From the NCBI RefSeq assembly GCF_008124875.1, contig NZ_VNIA01000003.1, positions 248,001 to 312,000 on the forward strand: a stretch of DNA of 64,000 nt. The letters are read 5' to 3'. The notes beneath the pieces are model-generated. The model did not search any database. It saw only the letters and a list, made by a program, of their open reading frames with translations, and was not told where the DNA came from. This DNA comes from Tenacibaculum adriaticum (GTDB lineage Bacteria; Bacteroidota; Bacteroidia; Flavobacteriales; Flavobacteriaceae). Below, one piece after another: positions 1 through 7,713 of the stretch (position 1 is the first letter of the stretch; each line of letters begins with the position of its first letter). A program made the position numbers and the translations under genes.

Positions 1-1961
1 CTAGGATTAACACCTCTAGTAACTAAATAGTTTACTACAGATTGAGCTCTTCTTTCTGATAAAGATTGGTTACTAGTTTTACTACCTCTAGCATCAGTAT
101 GAGATTCAATAGCTACAGCAACACCGTCTGTTAATACTGGTAATAAACGAGCATCAATAATACGTTTGGCTGCAGGAGTTAAAGTTGAACTACCAGTATT
201 CCAGTTAATAGGTAAAGGTGTATTTGTCACTAATTCACAATCTACAGTCTTCCATGAAGTTAACCCTCCTTTAGAAACCAGAACCTCTTTAGTGACAGTT
301 TTGTATTTAGCAGGAACCGTAATTTCGTCTGTATAAGCATCTTTTTCTAAAATAGTTTTCTTAATAGAAGTATATTTTGGATCAGATTTAACAATTCTAG
401 TTGTAGGAGGAGTAGCCATTACTGTTTTTTTCATAACAGTAGTTACTTCTGGTATTGCTACTACAGCAGTTGATTCTGTTGCAGGTATAGTTTTTTGAAC
501 AGTAGTAGTTTCTTCAGGAATAGGAATTATTCTGGTTGTTGGAGGAGTAACCATTACTCTTTTTTTAACTACTTTGGTTACAGCTGGTACTTCAACTTCT
601 CTTGTCGATGGAGGAGTAACCATTACTGTTTTTTTTATAATTTTAGTCACAGCAGGTATATCAATTACTCTTGTAGTAGCTGGCGTATCAACAACGGTTG
701 TTTTCACAAGGGTTGTTTCTTCAGGAATAGGTACAACTCTAGTTGTTGGAGGAGTAACCATTACACGTTTTTTAACTACTTTAGTTACAGCTGGTACATC
801 AATAGTTCTTGTTGTAGGTGGGGCAATCATTACTGTTTTCTTAACAACTTTAGTTACCTCAGGAATAGTTACAACTCTTGTAGTTGGAGGAGTTTTCATA
901 ACTCTTTTGGTATAAGTAGCAAAACAATTAGGGCTGTTATCTCCATCTTGACATGGCCCTTGAGAAGTTTCAACAGCTGCATCTCTATCTAATACTGTTT
1001 TATTTACAGTTGTAAATTGAGCAGGAACTTCTTTATAACACCAGTAACGACAATCGTTAGGGTCTGAAGAAGTACAATCAGGAGCTCTTTCGCTCATTTG
1101 CCATTGCGCAGATTTAGCTCTTACCTCTATGGTTTCACTATCGTTTCTAAAAGCAGCAGGAACTGCTTTTAAAGTAGATCCATAATCTCTCTTTTTATAA
1201 GTAATAGTTTCTGTGTCATAAACGGCAGGAACAATTTCCAAACGTTGAGAAGCTTCTTTTATAATTACCACTTCATCTCGCGTTTCATATTTTGCAGGAA
1301 CAACTTCAATTCTCTGTCCTGCTTCTTTAACTGTTACTATAACATCACGCATTTCATATTGAGCAGGAACGGTTTCAAGCCTTTGAGAAGCTTCCTTAAC
1401 GACTACAGTTTCGGTAACTGCTTTCATTTTAGCAGGTATAGTCTCTAAACGCTGACTAGCTTCTTTAATAGTCACAACCACATCTTGTTCTTCGTATTTT
1501 GCAGGTACAGGTACTAGTTTTTTGTATCCTTCTTGTACGGTTACAATAACATCTCTCATTTCATATTGAGCAGGCACTACTTCTAAACGCTGGCTTGCCT
1601 CTTTAGTAACAACAGTTTCTGTCGCTATTGTAGGTTTAGATGCTGTTTTTGATAAACGTTGACTAGCCTCTTTAGTAACTACAGTAAAGTCTTGAGCTTC
1701 ATATTTTGCTGGTACAACTACCAATGTTTGTTCGCCTTCGTCTACTAAAACACTTTCAGTAACAGTTTTGTATTGTGCTGGGTGAGTAACAATTCTTTTG
1801 TAAGCGGGAGCAACTTCAATTGTTACATCTTGATTTTTCCAGACCTCTGGTGTTTTACAACGGACATAACATTTTCCAGGTTCAGCATTTGTCGGCAAAT
1901 CTTGAGCCAACGTAGTAAATCCAGCAGCCAACAAAGCCCCAGATAAAAATAATTTTTTCAT
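1..1961 (-). CDS. OmpA-family outer-membrane protein with two blocks of 23-residue repeats (3'-truncated by window edge)
   Basis: I translated this frame by hand from an ATG at 1961; it stays open to the window start, so the last residues are missing. Residues 1-20 are a signal peptide (MKKLFLSGALLAAGFTTLAQ). A short Cys-containing segment (GKCYVRCKTPEVWK) follows, then about eight KEASQRLExVPAxYE-type units (nt ~1742-1190), a Cys-rich linker, and about eight TKVVKKxVMxxPPTTRxxxxP units (nt ~915-370). All units are 23 residues long. The visible C-terminus (ESHTDARGSKTSNQSLSERR) is a peptidoglycan-binding OmpA domain. The family anchors the outer membrane to peptidoglycan; the repeats probably span the periplasm. 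Open frames on the other strand here are shadows of the repeats. A link to type IX secretion is possible but unproven. Confidence 0.9.
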   Translation of the reverse strand, partial: MKKLFLSGALLAAGFTTLAQDLPTNAEPGKCYVRCKTPEVWKNQDVTIEVAPAYKRIVTHPAQYKTVTESVLVDEGEQTLVVVPAKYEAQDFTVVTKEASQRLSKTASKPTIATETVVTKEASQRLEVVPAQYEMRDVIVTVQEGYKKLVPVPAKYEEQDVVVTIKEASQRLETIPAKMKAVTETVVVKEASQRLETVPAQYEMRDVIVTVKEAGQRIEVVPAKYETRDEVVIIKEASQRLEIVPAVYDTETITYKKRDYGSTLKAVPAAFRNDSETIEVRAKSAQWQMSERAPDCTSSDPNDCRYWCYKEVPAQFTTVNKTVLDRDAAVETSQGPCQDGDNSPNCFATYTKRVMKTPPTTRVVTIPEVTKVVKKTVMIAPPTTRTIDVPAVTKVVKKRVMVTPPTTRVVPIPEETTLVKTTVVDTPATTRVIDIPAVTKIIKKTVMVTPPSTREVEVPAVTKVVKKRVMVTPPTTRIIPIPEETTTVQKTIPATESTAVVAIPEVTTVMKKTVMATPPTTRIVKSDPKYTSIKKTILEKDAYTDEITVPAKYKTVTKEVLVSKGGLTSWKTVDCELVTNTPLPINWNTGSSTLTPAAKRIIDARLLPVLTDGVAVAIESHTDARGSKTSNQSLSERRAQSVVNYLVTRGVNP

Positions 1962-1984
1962 AACGAATAGAATTTGAATTTTAT

Positions 1985-2044
1985 TATATAGCTTATCTAG
2001 CTATGTGAGGTGGGGAAGTTTTTTACATAGCCGCTACAAATATA
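1985..2044 (-). promoter_or_regulatory. Promoter -7 element and folded leader of the OmpA-family gene
   Basis: Read on the minus strand, TATATTTG (2044-2037) matches the Bacteroidota -7 consensus TANNTTTG. No convincing -33 TTTG sits at the right distance. The roughly 70-nt leader holds two stems sharing bases: GCTATGT/ACATAGC (2031-2025 with 2006-2000) and ATAGCT/AGCTAT (2004-1999 with 1993-1988). They cannot form together. Confidence 0.45.
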
Positions 2045-2083
2045 AGCAAAAAAAAAAAGAATGTTAAAATATGTTAATTAAAA

Positions 2084-3010
2084 TTATAATTTATTGAAAT
2101 ACAGACTTTTAATAATTCCGTCAGAGAGCCCGATTTTAGGAACATAAATTTTACGTGCGCCACTCCATTTCATAGCGGAAAGATATATTTTGGTTGCGGG
2201 TACAATTACATCTGCACGATCTGGATTTAAACTTAACTCGGAGATTCGTTCTTTATAACTCATCTTTTTAAGAAATTGGTATTGTGCATTCATATATATA
2301 TAGGATATAGGTTTTCCCATTTCTCTTCCAGACATTTTGAAGATTTTATTAATATTACCTCCAGATCCTATTAAAGTAATACGTTTATATTCTGTAGTAT
2401 TTAATTTAATCCATTCTTCAACCTTTTTAAAAATTCGTTTGTTTTCTTCTTTAGGGTTGTTAATAAGTCTAACAGTCCCTATTTTAAATGATTTAGAATT
2501 AACGATTCTTCCTTTAGAAAATAATGTAAATTCTGTACTTCCACCGCCAACATCAACATACAAGTAAGTTTCGTCGGAATTTATAAGCTCTTTTAAATCA
2601 GTAGAAGAAATAATAGCAGCTTCTTTTTTGCCATCAATGATTTCAATTTCTACTCCAGTTTTTTCTAAAATAGCAGCTGAAACCTGTTTACCATTAATGG
2701 CTTCTCTCATCGCTGAGGTTGCACAAGCTTTGTACCTTTCTACACCATGCACATTCATTAAAAGCTTAAAAGCTTCCATGGCGTCAATCATTCTTTTCGT
2801 ATTCACTTCAGATATTTCCCCAGCAACAAAAGCATCTGCACCTAAACGTATAGGAACACGAACCAAAGATGATTTTTTAAACAAAGGTTCTTTGTTTTTT
2901 TCCTCAATAACGTTGGCTATTAATAAACGAACAGCATTTGAACCTATATCTATGGCTCCGTATTTTTTTATTTTCAAGAGAAAATTATTTATAGTTTTTA
3001 GGAAATTCAA
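2084..3010 (-). CDS. Ppx/GppA family phosphatase (exopolyphosphatase-like)
   Basis: A 308-residue protein of the short Ppx/GppA type, which hydrolyses polyphosphate or pppGpp using an ASKHA-fold ATPase core. Seen: the N-terminal phosphate-binding motif (YGAIDIGSNAVRLLI), a second conserved stretch (ATSAMREAINGK), the VDVGGGSTEF loop, and the ITLIGSGGNI adenosine-type motif. The long C-terminal HD-like domain of E. coli Ppx is absent, as in other short members. The ATG at 3010 lies inside the preceding sixA-like gene (26-nt overlap). A TTG at 2977, just past that gene's stop, would give a start nearer the usual KIKKYGAIDIG, so the start is uncertain. Polyphosphatase versus pppGppase cannot be decided from sequence. 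Confidence 0.88.
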   Translation of the reverse strand: MNFLKTINNFLLKIKKYGAIDIGSNAVRLLIANVIEEKNKEPLFKKSSLVRVPIRLGADAFVAGEISEVNTKRMIDAMEAFKLLMNVHGVERYKACATSAMREAINGKQVSAAILEKTGVEIEIIDGKKEAAIISSTDLKELINSDETYLYVDVGGGSTEFTLFSKGRIVNSKSFKIGTVRLINNPKEENKRIFKKVEEWIKLNTTEYKRITLIGSGGNINKIFKMSGREMGKPISYIYMNAQYQFLKKMSYKERISELSLNPDRADVIVPATKIYLSAMKWSGARKIYVPKIGLSDGIIKSLYFNKL

Positions 3011-3473
3011 CTAAAATAGTGGTTCCTTTTTTAATATCTTTCCAATGTTTTGTGTCAAATTGAATTCCAATAACACCACATGTAGTAACGTGAGCTATTG
3101 GTTTGTTTCCAAATTTATTAACAAAAAAATTAATTCCGTGGTCATGACTAAAAATAATAGCGCTATCAAAACTATCATCTAAGGCCTTAACAGTTTTTGT
3201 TAAATACCCATCACTAAAATTATACAATTGTTTGCTTATTTTAAGGTTTGCCATTGGGTAACCAAAATTTTCACAAAAAATAATACCGGTGTGTAACGCT
3301 CTATTTGCACTACTCGCTATAAATACATCTGGACGTTGCATTTTCTTAGCTAAAACCTTTGATATTAAATGAGCATCATTAATTCCTCTTTCCTTTAAAG
3401 GTCTATCATGATCCTTAACACTTGTATATTCCCAAGAGGATTTTGCGTGTCTAACTATGTATAGTGTTTTCAT
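2985..3473 (-). CDS. SixA-like histidine phosphatase family protein
   Basis: A 162-residue cytoplasmic protein opening with MKTLYIVRHAKSSW, the RHG/RHA phosphohistidine motif of the histidine phosphatase superfamily. The second catalytic His is in IIFSHDHGIN. Length and the SSW after RHA fit the SixA branch, which removes phosphate from phosphohistidine on signalling proteins such as HPt domains or the phosphotransferase NPr. The 3' end overlaps the ppx-like gene, so the two are probably cotranscribed and translationally coupled. The target cannot be read from the sequence; small phosphoester hydrolysis is also possible. Confidence 0.85.
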   Translation of the reverse strand: MKTLYIVRHAKSSWEYTSVKDHDRPLKERGINDAHLISKVLAKKMQRPDVFIASSANRALHTGIIFCENFGYPMANLKISKQLYNFSDGYLTKTVKALDDSFDSAIIFSHDHGINFFVNKFGNKPIAHVTTCGVIGIQFDTKHWKDIKKGTTILVEFPKNYK

Positions 3474-3507
3474 TCAATTTTATAAAATGGCAGTCAAATA
3501 TAAATAT

Positions 3508-4161
3508 TTAAGGAGCTAATCGCTCAATCTTCCAGAAAAAATCTTTTTGTAAAGTATATCGAATTCTGTCGTGCATTCTGTTTGGGCGACCTTGCCAAAA
3601 CTCTATAGAAACAGGTTTTACTATAAAACCACCCCAATGTTTTGGTCTTGGAATTTCTTTATTTTGAAATTTAGTTGAAAGAGATTTTAGGTCTTTTTCT
3701 AATTGATCTCTAGATGAAACGACCTCACTTTGGTTGGATGCCCAAGCTCCTAGTTTACTTCCATCGGGTCTTGTTTCGAAATATCCGTCAGATAAATTTT
3801 CTGCAATTTTTTCTGCTTTTCCTTTAATAATAATTTGTTGCTCTAAACCAGACCAAAAAAAGGATAAACAGACGTGATTGTTTTTTGCAATGGCTTTTCC
3901 TTTTTCAGAATTGTAATTCGTGTAAAAGATAAAGCCTTCCCAAGTATACTTTTTTAACAAAACTACGCGATTTTTGGGAAATCCATCTAAACCAATTGAA
4001 GAAATAGTCATCGCATTCGATTCATCAACTAGTTCAGAAGCATCGGCAGTTAAAAACCATTTTTGAAATAATTCAATAGGATTTTCAGGGCAATTTTGCT
4101 CTAACAGCTCTTCTTTTTCGTAAGATTTTCTATAATCACTTAAATCGTGCGACATGTACAT
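3508..4161 (-). CDS. pdxH: Pyridoxamine 5'-phosphate oxidase
   Basis: PdxH oxidises pyridoxamine- or pyridoxine-5'-phosphate to pyridoxal 5'-phosphate with FMN in the cytoplasm, the last step of vitamin B6 synthesis or salvage. Length (217 residues) is typical. Seen: NAMTISSIGLDGFPKNRVVLLK, the FMN-binding FYTNYNSEKGKAIA segment, SFFWSGLEQQIIIKG, and the C-terminal substrate/FMN motif WQGRPNRMHDRIRY. Translation could begin at Met3 rather than Met1; the N-terminus is otherwise normal (MSHDLSDYRKSYEK). It lies 34 nt upstream of sixA and points the same way, so it may be the first gene of a pdxH-sixA-ppx unit. Confidence 0.95.
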   Translation of the reverse strand: MYMSHDLSDYRKSYEKEELLEQNCPENPIELFQKWFLTADASELVDESNAMTISSIGLDGFPKNRVVLLKKYTWEGFIFYTNYNSEKGKAIAKNNHVCLSFFWSGLEQQIIIKGKAEKIAENLSDGYFETRPDGSKLGAWASNQSEVVSSRDQLEKDLKSLSTKFQNKEIPRPKHWGGFIVKPVSIEFWQGRPNRMHDRIRYTLQKDFFWKIERLAP

Positions 4162-4290
4162 CTAATTTAACGCGATAAAAGTACAACTTTACATTAAAAA
4201 ACAATTCAACTATAAAAAATAACAATTCGGTAGTTCATTTTATTACTGCTTTTAGAATCCTAACATCTTTGTGTCATCAAAATCAACACA

Positions 4291-6450
4291 ATGAAATCAA
4301 TATTTTTATTAAGTCTACTATTTTTATCAATTTTTAGTTTTTCCCAAAAAAGGGTGATTTATGGAAAAGTAATCGATAATAAAGGAATACCTATAGAAGG
4401 GGCAAATGTTTATTTAGAAGGAACTTATGATGGAACGTCTTCTGATATTGAAGGGAAATTCAATTTTACAACGTCTGAAGTAGGAGTAAAAACGTTAGTT
4501 GTTTCTTTTATTTCGTTTGAAACACACTCTCAAACAGCTGAGGTAACTTCTTTTCAAAATCTAATTGTAAAACTTCGAGAAGATGTAAATACATTAGACG
4601 CTGTAGTCATAAACGCAGGAAGTTTTGAAGCGGGAGATAACGCAAAAGTAACGGCTTTAAAACCATTAGATGTAGTAACAACGGCGAGTGCACTTGGTGA
4701 TGTTTTTGGAGCTTTTCAAACTTTGCCAGGGACTTCTACTAATGAAGAAGACGGACGCTTGTTTGTACGTGGAGGAGATGCTGATGAAACTCAAATTTTT
4801 ATTGATGGAGTTCGAGTATTTAATCCGTTTATACCTACGGCTAAGAATATTCCTACACGAGGAAGATTTTCTCCTTTTTTATTTAAAGGAATGACATTTT
4901 CTACAGGAGGATATTCGGCTGAGTACGGACAAGCATTGTCGAGTGTATTAACATTAAATACCATCGATCAACCCGATCAAGAGAAAACAGAAGTACAGTT
5001 AATGACAGTAGGAGTAGGAGCTGGTAACACACAAATTTGGGGTAAAAATTCATTTAGTATTAATGCATCGTATGTAAATTTAGCACCGTATCAATGGGCT
5101 TTTCCAGATAAAAATGAATGGATTAAACCTTATGAAGGTACAAGTGGAGAAATGGTGTATAGATACAAGCCTAATGATGATAGTTTGTTAAAATTATATA
5201 GTTCGTTTAATTATACAGCTTTAGAACTTATTCAAGAAGATATTAATACACCAAATGGATTTCATTTCGGATTACAAAACAGGAATTTATACTTCAATGG
5301 TTCGTACAAAGAACGTTTGGGTAATGGTTGGTCTATCTTTGGGGGAATTGGTTATGCCAATGATACTTCAGATATAAATTTAGAAGATGATGAAGTGGAT
5401 GATACAGAAAATTCTGCTCATTTTAAAATTAGGTTAAACAAACGGTTTTCTAATCGTTTTAAATTAAATTTTGGTACAGAATATTTCATGACTGATTTTG
5501 ACGAGGATTTTAGAGAATCATTAGGAGAAGATTTTAATTTAGGATTTACAAATAACCTGTTTGGGGCTTATGCAGAAGCAGATATCTTTTTCTCAAAAAA
5601 ACTCGCTACAAAAGTAGGAGTAAGAGTAGAAAACTCAGCGTTGTTAAATCAGTTTACGATGTCTCCTAGAGCATCTGTTGCGTATAAATCTGGTAAGAAC
5701 ACGCAGTTTTCATTAGCTTACGGAAGTTTTTTTCAAAACCCGAAGAATGAATATTTAAAATTCAATACTAGTTTTAAAGCCGAAAAAGCTACTCATTTTA
5801 TTGCTAATTATCAGTTTGTAAAAGATCGTCAGATTTTTAGAGTAGAAGGATACTATAAAAAGTATGATGACTTACTTAAGTACGATAGTCAGTTTGTAGC
5901 TTCAACAACAAATTTCACCAATAACGGAAACGGATATGCAAAGGGTGTTGATGTTTTTTGGAGAGACGGAAAAAATATTAAGAATTTAGATTATTGGGTG
6001 TCGTACTCATTTTTAGATACCCAACGAGATTATAAAAATTATCCAACTCAAGCAAGGCCAAATTTTGCTTCAAAACACAATGCCTCATTAGTAGGTAAAT
6101 ACTGGATTAACGATTGGAAAACACAAATAGGAATGACTTATAATTTTGCTTCAGGGAGAACGTATACGAATCCGAATGCAGGTGGTTTTTTGAATCAACA
6201 AACAAAAAACTACAATTCTGTTAGTTTGAATGCCGCATATTTAATCAGTCAGCAAAAAATATTATATTTCTCAGTAAATAATGTGTTAGGTACTAAAAAT
6301 GTGTATGGATATAATTATAAAAATCAACCAGAAGCAAACGGTATATACAATCATCAAGCGATTGTGCCAAGTGCAGACCAATTTTTCTTTGTAGGTTTTT
6401 TCTGGACGATTAGTGATGATAAAAAGAATAATCAATTAAATAATTTATAA
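4291..6450 (+). CDS. TonB-dependent receptor with carboxypeptidase-like regulatory domain
   Basis: A 719-residue outer-membrane active transporter. Order: signal peptide (1-18, ending FSFSQ), CarboxypepD_reg-like beta-sandwich (about 22-100; VIYGKVIDNKGIPIEGANV, DGTSSDIEGKF), plug domain (about 115-230; RLFVRGGDADETQIFIDGV, AEYGQALSSVLTLNT), then a beta-barrel ending in a typical aromatic strand (FFFVGFFWTISDD). It is shorter than SusC proteins and no SusD partner follows, so polysaccharide uptake is unlikely; a metal chelate or small ligand is more likely. The next two exported proteins lie downstream in the same direction, suggesting one unit. The ligand is unknown. Confidence 0.92.
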   Translation: MKSIFLLSLLFLSIFSFSQKRVIYGKVIDNKGIPIEGANVYLEGTYDGTSSDIEGKFNFTTSEVGVKTLVVSFISFETHSQTAEVTSFQNLIVKLREDVNTLDAVVINAGSFEAGDNAKVTALKPLDVVTTASALGDVFGAFQTLPGTSTNEEDGRLFVRGGDADETQIFIDGVRVFNPFIPTAKNIPTRGRFSPFLFKGMTFSTGGYSAEYGQALSSVLTLNTIDQPDQEKTEVQLMTVGVGAGNTQIWGKNSFSINASYVNLAPYQWAFPDKNEWIKPYEGTSGEMVYRYKPNDDSLLKLYSSFNYTALELIQEDINTPNGFHFGLQNRNLYFNGSYKERLGNGWSIFGGIGYANDTSDINLEDDEVDDTENSAHFKIRLNKRFSNRFKLNFGTEYFMTDFDEDFRESLGEDFNLGFTNNLFGAYAEADIFFSKKLATKVGVRVENSALLNQFTMSPRASVAYKSGKNTQFSLAYGSFFQNPKNEYLKFNTSFKAEKATHFIANYQFVKDRQIFRVEGYYKKYDDLLKYDSQFVASTTNFTNNGNGYAKGVDVFWRDGKNIKNLDYWVSYSFLDTQRDYKNYPTQARPNFASKHNASLVGKYWINDWKTQIGMTYNFASGRTYTNPNAGGFLNQQTKNYNSVSLNAAYLISQQKILYFSVNNVLGTKNVYGYNYKNQPEANGIYNHQAIVPSADQFFFVGFFWTISDDKKNNQLNNL

Positions 6451-6545
6451 AAACAGCAATTCATCCGAAGAAAAGAACAATTCGGTAAGAATATTGAGGA
6501 ATACTCATTTTACATTTAGATATTTGAACAACTAAAAAAAATAAT

Positions 6546-6965
6546 ATGCAACGAATCATTTTAATAATAGTACTTTTTGTAACAGGATTAACAGCTATAG
6601 TAGCACAAGAAAATTATAGTATTACAATTGAATTTAAAGGATTGGAATCTGATAAAGGGAGTTTGTTTGTAGCTCTTTATAATAAAGAAGACGCCTTTTT
6701 AAAAAAAGGATTTAAAGGTGATATTGTAAAAATTGTTGATAAAAAAGCGACCGTAGTTTTTAAGGATATTCCTAAAGGAGAATATGCAATTTCAGCATTT
6801 CATGATGAAAATGACAATAAAAAAATGGACACGAAGATTTTTGGAATTCCAAAAGAGCCTGTCGGAATTTCTAACGATGCAAAAGGATTTATGGGACCTC
6901 CAAAATATAAAGATGCCAAATTTGAGGTGACAGAAGATGTTAATTTAATGATTACAATCAATTAA
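6546..6965 (+). CDS. DUF2141-type exported protein
   Basis: A 139-residue protein with a signal peptide (ending TAIVAQ) and a single small beta-sandwich domain. FHDENDNKKMDTKIFGIPKEP followed by GFMGPPKYKDAKF is the diagnostic stretch of the DUF2141 family, whose members are periplasmic or surface proteins of unknown function. It sits about 95 nt after the TonB receptor and 10 nt before a TPR protein, and is likely cotranscribed with at least the latter. The Asp/Asn-rich DENDNKKMD loop could bind a divalent cation; that is inference. Confidence 0.85.
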   Translation: MQRIILIIVLFVTGLTAIVAQENYSITIEFKGLESDKGSLFVALYNKEDAFLKKGFKGDIVKIVDKKATVVFKDIPKGEYAISAFHDENDNKKMDTKIFGIPKEPVGISNDAKGFMGPPKYKDAKFEVTEDVNLMITIN

Positions 6966-6975
6966 AATTATTTGT

Positions 6976-7599
6976 ATGAAAAATCTAATCACACTTATAT
7001 TGTTAGTTTTTGGAGCTTCTATTTCTGCACAAACTAATTACGAAAAAGGCATGGAAAAGGCGTTTAAATTATGGGGAGAAAATAATATAATTGAAGCGTC
7101 ACAATTATTTGAAAGAATAGCAAAGGCTGAAAAAGAAGAATGGTTGCCTGCCTATTACGTTGCAACAATTGAAATTTTAGCGAGTTTTGGTTTGAAAGAT
7201 GAGGCAGTATTGAATTTAAAATTAAAAAAAGCACAAGAATTTTTAGAGGAAGCAAAATCGATTTCAACAAATAACCCGGAGATTATTATTAATCAAGCAT
7301 TGTTAAATACAGCTTACATTGCTTTTGATGGGCAAAAATATGGAATGACCTTATCAGGAAAAAACGCAGCCTTGTACCAACAGGCTTTAGAGTTGGCGCC
7401 TAATAATCCGCGAGTAGTTTTAGGAAAAGCAGAGTGGGATATGGGAAGTGCTCGTTTTTTTGGCCAGTCTACAGAAGTTTATTGTAAAGACGTAGCACGT
7501 GCTTTAGAGCTTTTTAAAACAGAAGAATTGCCAAAATTTTATCCGAATTATGGAGCAAAAAGAGCAGAGGAAATTTTAAAGCAATGCGGTGAAAATTAA
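6976..7599 (+). CDS. Exported TPR-like protein
   Basis: A 207-residue protein with a signal peptide (MKNLITLILLVFGASISAQ) followed by helical repeats resembling tetratricopeptide units (EKGMEKAFKLWGENNIIEA, YQQALELAPNNPRVVLGKA). No catalytic motif is visible. Such proteins usually act as periplasmic scaffolds. It begins 10 nt after the DUF2141-type gene, so the two are probably translationally linked and belong with the upstream TonB receptor. The final EEILKQCGEN leaves one Cys near the C-terminus. Confidence 0.8.
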   Translation: MKNLITLILLVFGASISAQTNYEKGMEKAFKLWGENNIIEASQLFERIAKAEKEEWLPAYYVATIEILASFGLKDEAVLNLKLKKAQEFLEEAKSISTNNPEIIINQALLNTAYIAFDGQKYGMTLSGKNAALYQQALELAPNNPRVVLGKAEWDMGSARFFGQSTEVYCKDVARALELFKTEELPKFYPNYGAKRAEEILKQCGEN

Positions 7600-7658
7600 A
7601 AATCAATGAAATTTTCTTATGAAACTGACTTTGATGGTTAGTTTTTGTTTATATCAAT

Positions 7659-7692
7659 TAAAAAAGCCTCGATTTCTCGAAGCTTTTTTTTT
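7659..7692. terminator. Bidirectional intrinsic terminator
   Basis: AAAAAAGC-TCGA stem paired to TCGA-GCTTTTTT around a TTTC loop, with A- and T-tracts on both sides. It lies between the convergent TPR-like gene and the RND efflux operon. Confidence 0.8.
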
Positions 7693-7713
7693 GAAAAGAT
7701 TATTAATTGCTTA

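Noticed and set aside
495..992. Plus-strand open frames at 495-992, 574-915 and 1245-1448
   Set aside because: They are shadows of the minus-strand repeat region of the OmpA-family gene; their repetitive, Cys/Ser/Tyr-rich or Thr/Val-rich translations reflect the 69-nt period on the other strand, which carries a signal peptide and OmpA domain.
370..1742. Possible CRISPR array or satellite because of regular ~69-nt repeats
   Set aside because: There are no unique spacers; similarity is continuous in one reading frame and codes for regular protein repeats.
4291..6450. SusC-type glycan transporter / polysaccharide utilisation locus
   Set aside because: The receptor is too short for SusC, no SusD lipoprotein or glycoside hydrolase follows.
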